Notes: generated by a model not told the origin, from the sequence alone. Counted from the stretch's first letter, positions 1 to 5,358 are shown. The stretch: 5,398 bases of DNA from an uncultured Propionibacteriaceae bacterium (GCA_937859105.1 CALMAD010000126.1:1-5398); one strand, 5' to 3'. Made by a program: numbers and translations.

Positions 1-53
1 CAGGCCGGCGGCGTCCGTGCGTGGGGGGCACTGCCCGGGAGCGCCCGCCCTAC

Positions 54-917
54 TCAGCGCAGAAACAGCCGGCGCAGTCGCAGCGCCGCCGCGAGGACGC
101 CGACCACCGTCATGACGCCGAAGTACGCGACATGCCCCACCGTCGCCGACGTGAAGACGCCGACCGAGAGCTGTCGCATCAGCTCGACGCCGTGCCACAG
201 CGGCAGCGCCCGGATGACGGTCTGGATGGCCTCGGGGTAGACGGTGATCGGGTACAGCGTCGCCGAGAACAGGAACATCGGCAGCATCACCAGCGGCACG
301 AGCTCGACCTGCTGGAAGCTCGTCATGAAGCTGGTGACCGCCATGCCGATCGCCGCGAAGCCCAGCGCGATCAGCAGCGACACCGGCAGCATCGCGAGCG
401 CCCACCACGACGTCACGAGCCCCATCGCGGCGATCACGACCAGGAAGCCCAGCGAGTACAGCAGGCCCCGGAACAGGGCCATGAAGATCTCGCCGAGCGC
501 CACATCCATCGGCCCGAGCGAGGTCGCGAGCATCGACTGGTACACCTTCGAGTACCGCAGCTTGAAGAAGACGTTGTTCACCGAGTCGTAGATCGCGCCG
601 TTCATCGCCGACGTGGCGAGCAGGGCCGGCGCGATGTAAGCCGCGTACGTGATCGGACGCCCGTCGGGCCCCGGCACCTCGCCCACGAGCTGCCCCATGC
701 CCACGCCCATCGCGAGCAGGTAGAACACGGGCTCGAAGAAGCCGGTGGCGATGACCCCCCAGTTCTGGTTGCGGATCACCGCGAACCCCCGCGCGACGAC
801 CGCGCGGGCGTTGCCGGCGTAGAGCCCGCCCAGGCTCGTGCCGCGCCGGTGCAGCCGGCCGAGGGCCTGCTCGACCGCCGCCGAGCGGGCGGGGGACGCC
901 GCCGAGCGGGCGCTCAC
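54..917 (-). CDS. ABC-2 type transporter permease (DrrB/NodJ-like), second permease of the operon
   Basis: This 287-residue integral membrane protein is probably one half of the transmembrane channel of an ABC exporter. Hydrophobic segments lie near residues 54-76, 91-113, 140-167, 171-195, 204-224 and 258-279, giving the six-helix ABC-2 pattern. The family's conserved stretch before the last helix is visible at about 213-248 (PMFLFSATLYPITVYPEAI, then LPLWHGVELMR). The first 50 residues are a basic, Ala/Arg-rich cytoplasmic tail. I chose the GTG at 917 because a GAGGAGG Shine-Dalgarno sits 8 bases upstream and because it overlaps the previous gene's stop in a GTGA arrangement, typical of translational coupling. 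The frame stays open further upstream, but that stretch lies antisense-free inside the preceding permease in another frame and is not a plausible extension. The sister permease is clearly different in sequence, so a heterodimeric channel is likely. Substrate unknown; drug, lipid or lipooligosaccharide export are the family's known roles. Confidence 0.93.
   Translation of the reverse strand: MSARSAASPARSAAVEQALGRLHRRGTSLGGLYAGNARAVVARGFAVIRNQNWGVIATGFFEPVFYLLAMGVGMGQLVGEVPGPDGRPITYAAYIAPALLATSAMNGAIYDSVNNVFFKLRYSKVYQSMLATSLGPMDVALGEIFMALFRGLLYSLGFLVVIAAMGLVTSWWALAMLPVSLLIALGFAAIGMAVTSFMTSFQQVELVPLVMLPMFLFSATLYPITVYPEAIQTVIRALPLWHGVELMRQLSVGVFTSATVGHVAYFGVMTVVGVLAAALRLRRLFLR
876..912. repeat. 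Short tandem repeat in the permease N-terminus
   Basis: A 16-base identical unit (CGCCGCCGAGCGGGCG on the plus strand) occurs at 876-891 and 897-912, a period of 21 bases or exactly seven codons. It encodes two copies of ARSAA near the permease N-terminus. It looks like an in-frame slippage duplication in the non-conserved tail, with no evident function. Confidence 0.7.
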
Positions 918-1741
918 CGGACCAGCCTCCTCGCGAAGGTGCGGTGCGCGACGGCGAGCCCGCCGACGGTGAGCCCGACCAGCACCACCAGGTGCACCGC
1001 GACGAGCCACCCGGGCACCGGGAGGCCGAAACTCGCCACGCGGGCCAACTGCGTGCCGTGCCACATCGGCGACAGCCAGCCGATCCAGCGCAGGAACACC
1101 GGCATCGACTCCAGCGGGAAGAACGTGCCCGCGAACAGGAACATCGGCATGACGATCAGGCGGTTCACGAAGTTGAACTGCAAGCCCTCCTCCTGCAGCG
1201 TCGCCGAGTACGCCATCAGCGGCGTGAACATCGCCAGCCCCGCGAGCACCCCGATCGCGACGCCCAGCAGGGACGCCGCCGTCGGCCACGCGCCGAACGG
1301 CAGCCCGATCAGCCAGAAGATCGCCCCCTGCAGGCCCAGCCGGACGACCATGCCGGCCGTCTCCCCGTCGGCCATGTTCGCCGGACGCATCGGCGTGGCA
1401 GACGCCGCCAGGTAGTGCTTCTGCCACTTGAACCCGCTGAAGATCGGCCAGGTGCCCCAGCCGGCCGCCGTCATGACGAGCGTGGCGATGAGGAGGCCGG
1501 GCGCGACGAAGTGCAGGTAGCTCACCCCGTCGACCGGACGCTGCACGAGCGCGCCCAGGCCGAGCCCCATCGCGGCGAGGTAGAGCAGCGGGTTGCCGAG
1601 GGCGGTGAGCAGGAACGTCCAGAAGAACGGGCGCTCGGCGCGCAGCCGGAAGTCGAGGAAGTAGACCCACCCGTGCCGCCGGACGCCGCCCGCGAGCGCG
1701 CGGTGGTCGAGGCCGTGGTCGGAGACGATCGGGCTAGTCAA
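914..1741 (-). CDS. ABC-2 type transporter permease (DrrB/NodJ-like), first permease of the operon
   Basis: This 275-residue membrane protein would form the other half of the exporter channel. Hydrophobic segments lie near 40-66, 76-96, 131-151, 155-178, 192-212 and 245-265. The ABC-2 hallmark is clear at about 197-236: MPMFLFAGTFFPLESMP, then LSPMWHGTQLAR. The N-terminal 35 residues are polar and probably cytoplasmic. The start is a TTG (1741-1739), the only initiation codon after the in-frame stop at 1759-1757; it has GGGGAGG 7 bases upstream and sits in an 8-base overlap with the ATPase gene's TAG. The end overlaps the next permease by 4 bases. The overlaps mean one mRNA and probably coupled translation, giving matched amounts of ATPase and both permeases. 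The family includes daunorubicin exporters and NodJ/lipooligosaccharide exporters; the sequence does not choose between them. Confidence 0.94.
   Translation of the reverse strand: MTSPIVSDHGLDHRALAGGVRRHGWVYFLDFRLRAERPFFWTFLLTALGNPLLYLAAMGLGLGALVQRPVDGVSYLHFVAPGLLIATLVMTAAGWGTWPIFSGFKWQKHYLAASATPMRPANMADGETAGMVVRLGLQGAIFWLIGLPFGAWPTAASLLGVAIGVLAGLAMFTPLMAYSATLQEEGLQFNFVNRLIVMPMFLFAGTFFPLESMPVFLRWIGWLSPMWHGTQLARVASFGLPVPGWLVAVHLVVLVGLTVGGLAVAHRTFARRLVR
926..932 (-). promoter_or_regulatory. Ribosome binding site for the second permease
   Basis: GAGGAGG on the minus strand, 8 bases before the GTG at 917-915. It fixes the start of a gene whose reading frame is open far upstream, and lies inside the end of the preceding permease gene. 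Confidence 0.85.
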
Positions 1742-2654
1742 CGAGGGACCTCCCCGTCAGGCGCAGGAACACGTCCTCCAGCGACGACCGCCGCACGAGC
1801 GACGTCAGCGGGGTGAGCCCGCGGCGTCCGATCTCGTCCAGGATCGCCTCGCCGTCGTCGGCGTACAGCAGGACGCGGTCGGGAAGCACCTCCACCCGCT
1901 CGGCCAACGCGCGGAGGTGGGGCTCGACCTCGGCGTTGCGCTCGGACCCGAACCGTACCTCGGCCACCTCGCGCGACGAGAACCGCCGGATCAGCTCCTT
2001 CGGAGACCCCTCGGCGACGATCTGCCCGTGATCCATCACGATCAGGCGGTCGCAGAGTTGCTCCGCCTCGTCCATGAAGTGGGTGGTGAGCACGAGGGTG
2101 ACCCCCTGCTCTTTGAGCCGGAACAGCCGATCCCACAGAATGTGGCGGGCCTGCGGGTCGAGGCCGGTGGTCGGCTCGTCGAGCAGCAGGATGCGCGGCT
2201 CGTTGATGAGCCCCCGTGCGATGGTGAGCCGCCGCTTCATGCCGCCGGAGAGCGCCTGCACCTGCTCGGACGCCTTCTCCGACAGTTGCGCGAACTCCAG
2301 CAGCTCGGCCGCCTTGGGCCGCAGGAACGACAGCGGCAACCCGAAGTACCGCCCGTACACGATGAGGTTGTCGCGGGCCCGCAACTCCTCGTCCAACGAA
2401 TCCTCCTGCGGGACGACCCCGAGGTGCGCCCGCACCTCGGGGCCCTGCTCCTCCGGATCCATCCCCAGCACCGTCAGCGACCCCGACGTGCGCAGGGAGT
2501 TGCCGCCGATCATGCGCATCGTGGTCGACTTGCCGGCCCCGTTGGGCCCGAGCAGCCCGAACGACTCCCCCGCCTCCACCGAGAATCCGACATGGTCGAC
2601 CGCAACGAAGTCGCCGTAGGTCTTCGTCAGGTCGTGGGCTTCGATCACTGGCAC
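1734..2654 (-). CDS. ABC transporter ATP-binding protein (DrrA/NodI-like)
   Basis: This is the ATP-hydrolysing subunit of the exporter, acting at the inner face of the membrane with the two downstream permeases. Numbered from the GTG at 2654 (306 residues), it has the Walker A motif GPNGAGKST at 36-44, the Q-loop glutamine in VVPQED (83), the signature LSGGMKRR (135-142), Walker B ILLLDEPT (155-162) with catalytic Glu160, the D-loop GLDP, and the switch histidine in TTH (192). The tail, SSLEDVFLRLTGRSL, is the C-terminal signature of DrrA-type ATPases. All catalytic residues are present. The start is uncertain: TTG at 2684 (316 residues) has no Shine-Dalgarno, while GTG at 2654 follows a good -10 element by 7 bases and GTG at 2648 is also possible; all precede the conserved VIEAHDLTKTYGDF. 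It is the first gene of the operon. DrrA, NodI and lipooligosaccharide-export ATPases are hard to separate by sequence alone. Confidence 0.95.
   Translation of the reverse strand: MPVIEAHDLTKTYGDFVAVDHVGFSVEAGESFGLLGPNGAGKSTTMRMIGGNSLRTSGSLTVLGMDPEEQGPEVRAHLGVVPQEDSLDEELRARDNLIVYGRYFGLPLSFLRPKAAELLEFAQLSEKASEQVQALSGGMKRRLTIARGLINEPRILLLDEPTTGLDPQARHILWDRLFRLKEQGVTLVLTTHFMDEAEQLCDRLIVMDHGQIVAEGSPKELIRRFSSREVAEVRFGSERNAEVEPHLRALAERVEVLPDRVLLYADDGEAILDEIGRRGLTPLTSLVRRSSLEDVFLRLTGRSLVD
1749..1755 (-). promoter_or_regulatory. Ribosome binding site supporting the TTG start of the first permease
   Basis: GGGGAGG on the minus strand, 7 bases before the TTG at 1741-1739. It lies within the last codons of the ATPase gene. 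A near-ideal Shine-Dalgarno is the main reason to accept the weak TTG initiator. Confidence 0.85.
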
Positions 2655-2661
2655 CTGCCGG

Positions 2662-2667
2662 ACTCTA
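2662..2667 (-). promoter_or_regulatory. Probable -10 element of the ABC operon promoter (leaderless start)
   Basis: TAGAGT on the minus strand fits the actinobacterial -10 pattern TANNNT. Seven bases (CCGGCAG) separate it from the GTG at 2654-2652, so transcription would begin at or beside the start codon, giving a leaderless mRNA. No good -35 hexamer is seen; a T-rich run lies at about the right distance (around 2685-2690). If this promoter is real, the TTG at 2684 cannot be the start. Confidence 0.5.
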
Positions 2668-2761
2668 GCCGCCGCGTCCGACAAGAAAAAAGCAGCACCC
2701 GGACGCCGGCCGCGTCAACACAGCTTCGTCGGAAGAGCAATGCGTGCCCGGGACACTCCCC

Positions 2762-2825
2762 GGCGCCCGTGGACGACCGCGGCGGCGTGGGGCGAGCGTT
2801 AGCGCGACCGCTGGCCACGGGCGTC
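2762..2825. repeat. Inverted repeat with 9-base perfect arms
   Basis: CGCCCGTGG at 2764-2772 is the exact reverse complement of CCACGGGCG at 2815-2823. A G-T and a G-C pair extend the stem outward to 2762/2825. The 42-base spacer contains a 7-base direct repeat, CGACCGC (2774-2780 and 2805-2811). It lies about 110-170 bases upstream of the ABC operon start. It may be a hairpin or a chance product of GC-rich sequence. Confidence 0.5.
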
Positions 2826-2901
2826 CGCCCGGACGACGCCTCCGGTGAGCACACGCGGGGGCGGCGTCCCCGGGCATGTCCCCCCTTCACGAAAGCCGTC
2901 C

Positions 2902-2953
2902 AGACGTGTAGAGAATGGTCATGAGAACGTCTTTATGAATGCATACTTGAAAG
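2902..2953. promoter_or_regulatory. AT-rich island with nested imperfect palindromes, possible promoter/operator
   Basis: AGACGT (2902-2907) and ACGTCT (2927-2932) are inverted 19 bases apart. They are followed by an imperfect palindrome from CTTT (2931) to AAAG (2953) centred on ATGCAT. The base composition contrasts sharply with the GC-rich surroundings. This resembles a regulated promoter region, but I cannot identify a clear -35/-10 pair or a known operator on either strand. Confidence 0.3.
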
Positions 2954-2978
2954 CGGGACGAACGGAGCGGGGGGAAAT

Positions 2979-3159
2979 GCTTCGTGAATCCCGAAGCCAT
3001 CGGACGGCTGAGGCACTGGGGGTGCCTCCCGGTGGGCTCGCGACCTGACCGCTCGCGAAATGCCGAATGGGGACGCCTGGACCAATCGTCTCCGACGCCA
3101 CAGCGGCGGCCTCTCTTGGGCGGGGGAACCCGGAGGGGCCGCCGCTTCGGCGTCCCGGA
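2979..3159. other. Cluster of hairpins, candidate structured RNA
   Basis: Three stems follow each other. The first is GCTTCG/CGAAGC (2979-2984 with 2992-2997, 7-base loop). The second is GAGGCAC/GTGCCTC (3010-3016 with 3022-3028, 5-base loop). The third is a long composite hairpin at 3091-3159. The AT-rich island immediately to the left could supply a plus-strand promoter, but the strand is not decided by the sequence. I compared the stretch from memory with cyclic di-AMP, cobalamin, SAM, ZTP and guanidine riboswitch hallmarks, and with RNase P RNA, and found no match. An expressed RNA is an inference. Confidence 0.3.
3091..3159. repeat. Long composite hairpin
   Basis: From outside in: TCC 3091-3093 pairs with GGA 3157-3159 (two bulged bases, 3155-3156). 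GACGCC 3094-3099 pairs with GGCGTC 3149-3154. After a 2x2 internal loop, AGCGGCGGCC 3102-3111 pairs perfectly with GGCCGCCGCT 3137-3146, and TCTCT 3112-3116 pairs with GGAGG 3132-3136 using two G-T pairs. The loop is 15 bases (3117-3131). No T-run follows on either strand, so it is not a classical intrinsic terminator, though actinobacterial terminators often lack one. Confidence 0.65.
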
Positions 3160-3190
3160 CCGGAATAGTTCTCTCGCAGAAGAATGCGGG

Positions 3191-3216
3191 AAGAAAATGT
3201 CCCCATTAAGTGGGAC
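3191..3216 (-). terminator. Possible weak terminator of the GalT-like gene
   Basis: About 85 bases past the stop codon, GTCCC and GGGAC form a 5-base stem with an 8-base loop, followed by ATTTTCTT on the minus strand. The stem is short, so this is only a candidate; the long hairpin at 3091-3159 further downstream may serve instead. Confidence 0.3.
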
Positions 3217-3245
3217 GCGTTCACATCGTCCCCATTAACAGGGAC
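3199..3245. repeat. Two copies of GTCCCCATTAA, each an inverted repeat
   Basis: The 11-base motif occurs at 3199-3209 and 3228-3238, spaced 29 bases. Each copy is the left half of a GTCCC-(8 bases)-GGGAC inverted repeat, 3199-3216 and 3228-3245. The right arm of the first can also pair with the left arm of the second (GGGACG 3212-3217 with CGTCCC 3227-3232), so the hairpins are mutually exclusive. Read on the minus strand, downstream of the GalT-like gene, the last hairpin is followed by ATTTTCTT (3198-3191), which could act as a weak terminator. Alternatives are paired protein-binding sites or a transposon end. Confidence 0.6.
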
Positions 3246-3299
3246 AAACAAAACCGGATCAATAGGGCCGCCAGAGCCGCCGCGACGACGCGCCCTGCG

Positions 3300-4640
3300 T
3301 CAGCGGCCGACCCGGTTGTAACGCAGCGAGTTGGGGCGGCACTCGGCCTCGAAGGCGATCCGGATGCTGCCGGCGACGCGCCCCTCCGACCGCAGCCGGA
3401 ACAGTCGGTCGACCACCCTGTCGCGAAGATCGAGGGGGCTGATGGTGTTCACGTAGATGCGCGTGGCGCCCTCGAAACCCGCCAGCGTCGACACCCGCCA
3501 CTTCAGCATGACGCGCCACGGCATCGACAGGTCGACGTCGATCGGGCGGGAGTGCCACTCCTCGTTACAGGCGACGTCCGCTCCGGTCGCGGCGTGCGCG
3601 GCGTGGATGAGATCCGACATGGCGCGCACCTCCTCCGGCGACTGCTCCCAGGGGTCGGAGTGCTCGCTCTTGGAGTAGATCTCGATCGTCGGGTACCGGT
3701 GCCCGAAGCCCGCGAACATGAGTGCGTGGTCGTTCTCCGCGATCACCAAGTTCTTGTAAGAGGCGTAGTTGGCGGCCCGTTCGTTGAAGATGTTCGCGTT
3801 GCGGCGCAGGCGCTGCAACGTCTCCTCGTGCCGGACGCCGCGCTCGTCGATCGCCACGAGCTGCTTGTGCAGGTGATCGAAGGACGCCCCGGCCGGCTTC
3901 AGCCAGTTCTGGAACACCGTGACGTAGCGCGCGTAGCGATTCAGTTCGTACAGCGACCGCGTCGAGGCGATCGTCAGCGCGACGAACTGCTCGTGCTCCT
4001 CAGGCGTCAGGGTGCCCGAGGAGGCGAGCTGCCCGTCGTCCGACGCCCCGTCGACGTAGTGCCGCCGGGCGACGACCAGGTCGTGCCCACCGCCGAAGAA
4101 CGCCGAGGCTGTCGCTATCTTTTCGTCGTCGCTCATGGCCGCCACCTCGGCGTCCGACCGGCCGGACGCCCGCAGCTTGTACTCCACGACCGACAGCACG
4201 TGCGCGCGTCCGGCGACGCTGTCGAGGTAGGCCGCACGCCGGGAGGCCACCCGCCCCGGCAGGGTGTAGCCGTAATTCAGGTGCCAGTAGTCGTAGGAGA
4301 GGATCTCGAACAGATTCGGGATGCGCCGGAACTGCGCCACGGTGTCGAAGAGCCGCTCCGCCGGCAGGCGATACAGCGTTTCCCAGCCGCCGTCGTCGTT
4401 GCGGATGATCCGCGACTTCTCGGGGGGAGTTTCGAGATAGCGCCGCTCGCAGAACGAGCAGTAGGCACCCACCTTCGCAGGTTCCAGAGCACGAGTCTCA
4501 CCACGCGGAATTCCCAGCGGCCGATTCCCCCGCCCGGGGACTGTCCATACCTCCGTCGCACTGAAAGGGTTAAGTTGCTTCACCGTTCCGTCGGCAAGGG
4601 TGGAGATGTACTCGGGGGTGTGGTCGTAAGGCTGCAACAT
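3300..4640 (-). CDS. Galactose-1-phosphate uridylyltransferase-like protein (HIT superfamily, probably DUF4921)
   Basis: This 446-residue, probably cytoplasmic protein resembles GalT-type nucleotidyltransferases. Residues 24-41 (NPFSATEVWTVPGRGNRP) align by eye with the GalT opening NPLTGEWVLVSPHRAKRP. Cys61-x-x-Cys64 matches GalT's zinc pair, and His120 in FEILSYDYWH is a possible third ligand. His256-Leu-His258-Lys-Gln260 is the HxHxQ active-site motif, in which the second His would carry the uridylyl group in GalT. Residues 297-350 (IAENDHALMF onward) and 380-410 (LAGFEGATRIYVN) match the second GalT half. A helical insertion near 150-180 makes it longer than the usual 330-350 residues. 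The HPHGQ consensus is changed to HLHKQ, so ordinary galactose metabolism is doubtful, and no galK or galE lies nearby. Start ATG at 4640 has AGGAG 5 bases upstream. I believe this is the DUF4921 family, whose substrate I do not know. Confidence 0.88.
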   Translation of the reverse strand: MLQPYDHTPEYISTLADGTVKQLNPFSATEVWTVPGRGNRPLGIPRGETRALEPAKVGAYCSFCERRYLETPPEKSRIIRNDDGGWETLYRLPAERLFDTVAQFRRIPNLFEILSYDYWHLNYGYTLPGRVASRRAAYLDSVAGRAHVLSVVEYKLRASGRSDAEVAAMSDDEKIATASAFFGGGHDLVVARRHYVDGASDDGQLASSGTLTPEEHEQFVALTIASTRSLYELNRYARYVTVFQNWLKPAGASFDHLHKQLVAIDERGVRHEETLQRLRRNANIFNERAANYASYKNLVIAENDHALMFAGFGHRYPTIEIYSKSEHSDPWEQSPEEVRAMSDLIHAAHAATGADVACNEEWHSRPIDVDLSMPWRVMLKWRVSTLAGFEGATRIYVNTISPLDLRDRVVDRLFRLRSEGRVAGSIRIAFEAECRPNSLRYNRVGR

Positions 4641-4765
4641 CGAAGCTCCTGGTGGAAGGCCTACCTCAGGCTAGCGCGCCAGGGTTCCGCCAGCCCGTGG
4701 CATCGCGCCCGCCGACCGGGGGTAGTGGGTCGAACGGTGAGGCTCGCACGAAAGGAAGGACCACG
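4641..4765. promoter_or_regulatory. Divergent intergenic region with promoters for both flanking genes
   Basis: The 125 bases separate the minus-strand GalT-like gene from the plus-strand Wbl gene and must carry promoters for both unless either is read from elsewhere. On the minus strand TAGCCT (4673-4668) fits TANNNT and would give a leader of roughly 20-25 bases; its -35 is poor. On the plus strand only the weak TAGTGG (4723-4728) is seen. A bulged stem (GCCAGGG 4678-4684 with CCCGTGGC 4694-4701, G4697 unpaired) lies between them and might be an operator. The Wbl Shine-Dalgarno GGAAGG (4754-4759) is 6 bases before its ATG. Confidence 0.45.
4646..4650 (-). promoter_or_regulatory. Ribosome binding site of the GalT-like gene
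   Basis: AGGAG on the minus strand, 5 bases before the ATG at 4640-4638; it supports this start. Confidence 0.75.
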
Positions 4766-5326
4766 ATGACCACCACCCTCAGCCAGGCGACGCCTGGCTG
4801 TGTCACCAACGCTCCGCTGTTTCAGCACCCCGTAGTGGAGGACGGGGTTGCTCCGGCGGGGCCCGCACAGGCTCAGATGCTCGCGAAGGCCACCGCGATC
4901 TGCGCCACCTGTCCGTTGGCCCAACGGTGCCTGTTCGACGCCGTCACCCGCCACGACGTGTCTGGCTTCGTCGCCGGCACGACGGCCCAGCAGCGGCGGC
5001 AGATCCGCGCGCGGCTCGGCGTCCGGGTGCGTCAGGAGAACCTCGACACCGTCGCCGGCACGATGCAGGCGAATCATCCCGTCGATCGCGACGAGGTGGT
5101 CCGGCTGCGCCGCGCCAACCCCGACGAGACGCTCGAGCAGATCGCGATGCGCCTCGGCTGTTCGACGTCCACCGTCAAGCGCCATCTGCGCAAGGTGCGC
5201 AACGGCGTCGCCTCGAAACCGGAGAGCGTGTCGTCGCTCAAACTCACGGTCGAAGAGGTCTGGACGACCGCGCAGACCGTCAAGCGGCGCGTTGCGCGCC
5301 GGGACGCCCTGGCGACGGTCGCCTGA
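4766..5326 (+). CDS. WhiB-like (Wbl) transcription factor with C-terminal helix-turn-helix
   Basis: This 186-residue protein is probably a redox- or nitric-oxide-sensitive [4Fe-4S] transcription regulator. The four Wbl cysteines are present: Cys12, then Cys46-x2-Cys49-x5-Cys55 in ICATCPLAQRCLFDAV. The context after Cys12 (APLFQHP) matches the family's ELFFP region. The usual turn G(I/V)WGG is replaced by GFVAG at 67-71, followed by the typical basic stretch TTAQQRRQIRARLGV. Unlike short Wbl proteins of about 80-130 residues, it continues into a helix-turn-helix at about 104-146 (LEQIAMRLGCSTSTVKRHL), similar to sigma region 4 or LuxR-like DNA-binding helices, and a charged tail. Start ATG at 4766 has GGAAGG 6 bases upstream; the frame is open further upstream but without Wbl-like sequence. 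It is divergent from the GalT-like gene and may control it. Wbl proteins usually act by binding the housekeeping sigma factor; the added HTH may give its own DNA specificity. Confidence 0.92.
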   Translation: MTTTLSQATPGCVTNAPLFQHPVVEDGVAPAGPAQAQMLAKATAICATCPLAQRCLFDAVTRHDVSGFVAGTTAQQRRQIRARLGVRVRQENLDTVAGTMQANHPVDRDEVVRLRRANPDETLEQIAMRLGCSTSTVKRHLRKVRNGVASKPESVSSLKLTVEEVWTTAQTVKRRVARRDALATVA

Positions 5327-5331
5327 CCTGG

Positions 5332-5358
5332 GGTGGCCCCGCCTCGGGGCGGGCCACC
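5332..5358 (+). terminator. Probable terminator of the Wbl gene
   Basis: Beginning 6 bases after the stop codon, GGTGGCCC (5332-5339) and GCC (5341-5343) pair with GGC (5348-5350) and GGGCCACC (5351-5358). This makes an 11-base-pair stem with one bulged C (5340) and a TCGG loop. There is no T-run, as is common for high-GC actinobacterial terminators. The remaining 40 bases to the window end show nothing recognisable. Confidence 0.7.

Larger units (their letters stand above)
3066..3236. repeat. Distant 10-base inverted repeat flanking the long hairpin
   Basis: AATGGGGACG at 3066-3075 is the exact reverse complement of CGTCCCCATT at 3227-3236. Nine of the ten bases also match the copy at 3199-3207. 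The pair brackets the hairpin at 3091-3159, so in RNA it could close a larger domain that competes with the local hairpins at 3199-3245. Confidence 0.5.
2668..3299. other. Long intergenic region without a convincing protein gene
   Basis: About 630 bases lie between the 5' end of the ABC operon and the 3' end of the GalT-like gene, both on the minus strand. Open frames here do not resemble known proteins and most lack a good start. The left part (to about 2890) is GC-rich; 2900-2960 and 3160-3265 are clearly richer in A and T than the flanking genes. The region holds an inverted repeat (2762-2825), an AT-rich palindromic island (2902-2953), hairpins at 2979-2997, 3010-3028 and 3091-3159, and a repeated GTCCCCATTAA motif (3199-3245). 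It must also contain any terminator for the GalT-like gene and upstream control of the ABC operon. Confidence 0.7.

Noticed and set aside
26..36. GGGCACTGCCC palindrome after the last permease gene, as a terminator
   Set aside because: Only a 4-base stem with a 3-base loop and no T-run; too weak to call in GC-rich DNA.
21..1415. Long plus-strand open frame opposite the permease genes
   Set aside because: Its translation is a low-complexity Arg/His/Glu/Asp/Gln-rich shadow of GC-rich coding DNA, while the opposite strand has clear ABC-2 permeases.
2979..3160. Cyclic di-AMP (ydaO) or cobalamin riboswitch
   Set aside because: The conserved blocks I know for these classes, such as GGGGTGAATC or the B12 box, are absent on both strands.
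2984..3238. Plus-strand 84-codon frame starting at GTG
   Set aside because: Composition and sequence do not resemble a known protein and it ends inside the repeat pair; non-coding structure explains the region better.
2919..3251. Minus-strand 110-codon frame in the intergenic region, starting TTG at 3251
   Set aside because: No Shine-Dalgarno, no recognised domain, and it runs through the hairpins and repeats.
4661..4680. DtxR/IdeR-like iron box around TAGCCT in the divergent spacer
   Set aside because: Only the central TAGCCT matches; the flanks do not fit the 19-base palindrome.
3210..4769. Plus-strand 519-codon open frame opposite the GalT-like gene
   Set aside because: Arg/Val-rich shadow with no recognisable domain; the minus strand has conserved GalT motifs and a good ribosome binding site.
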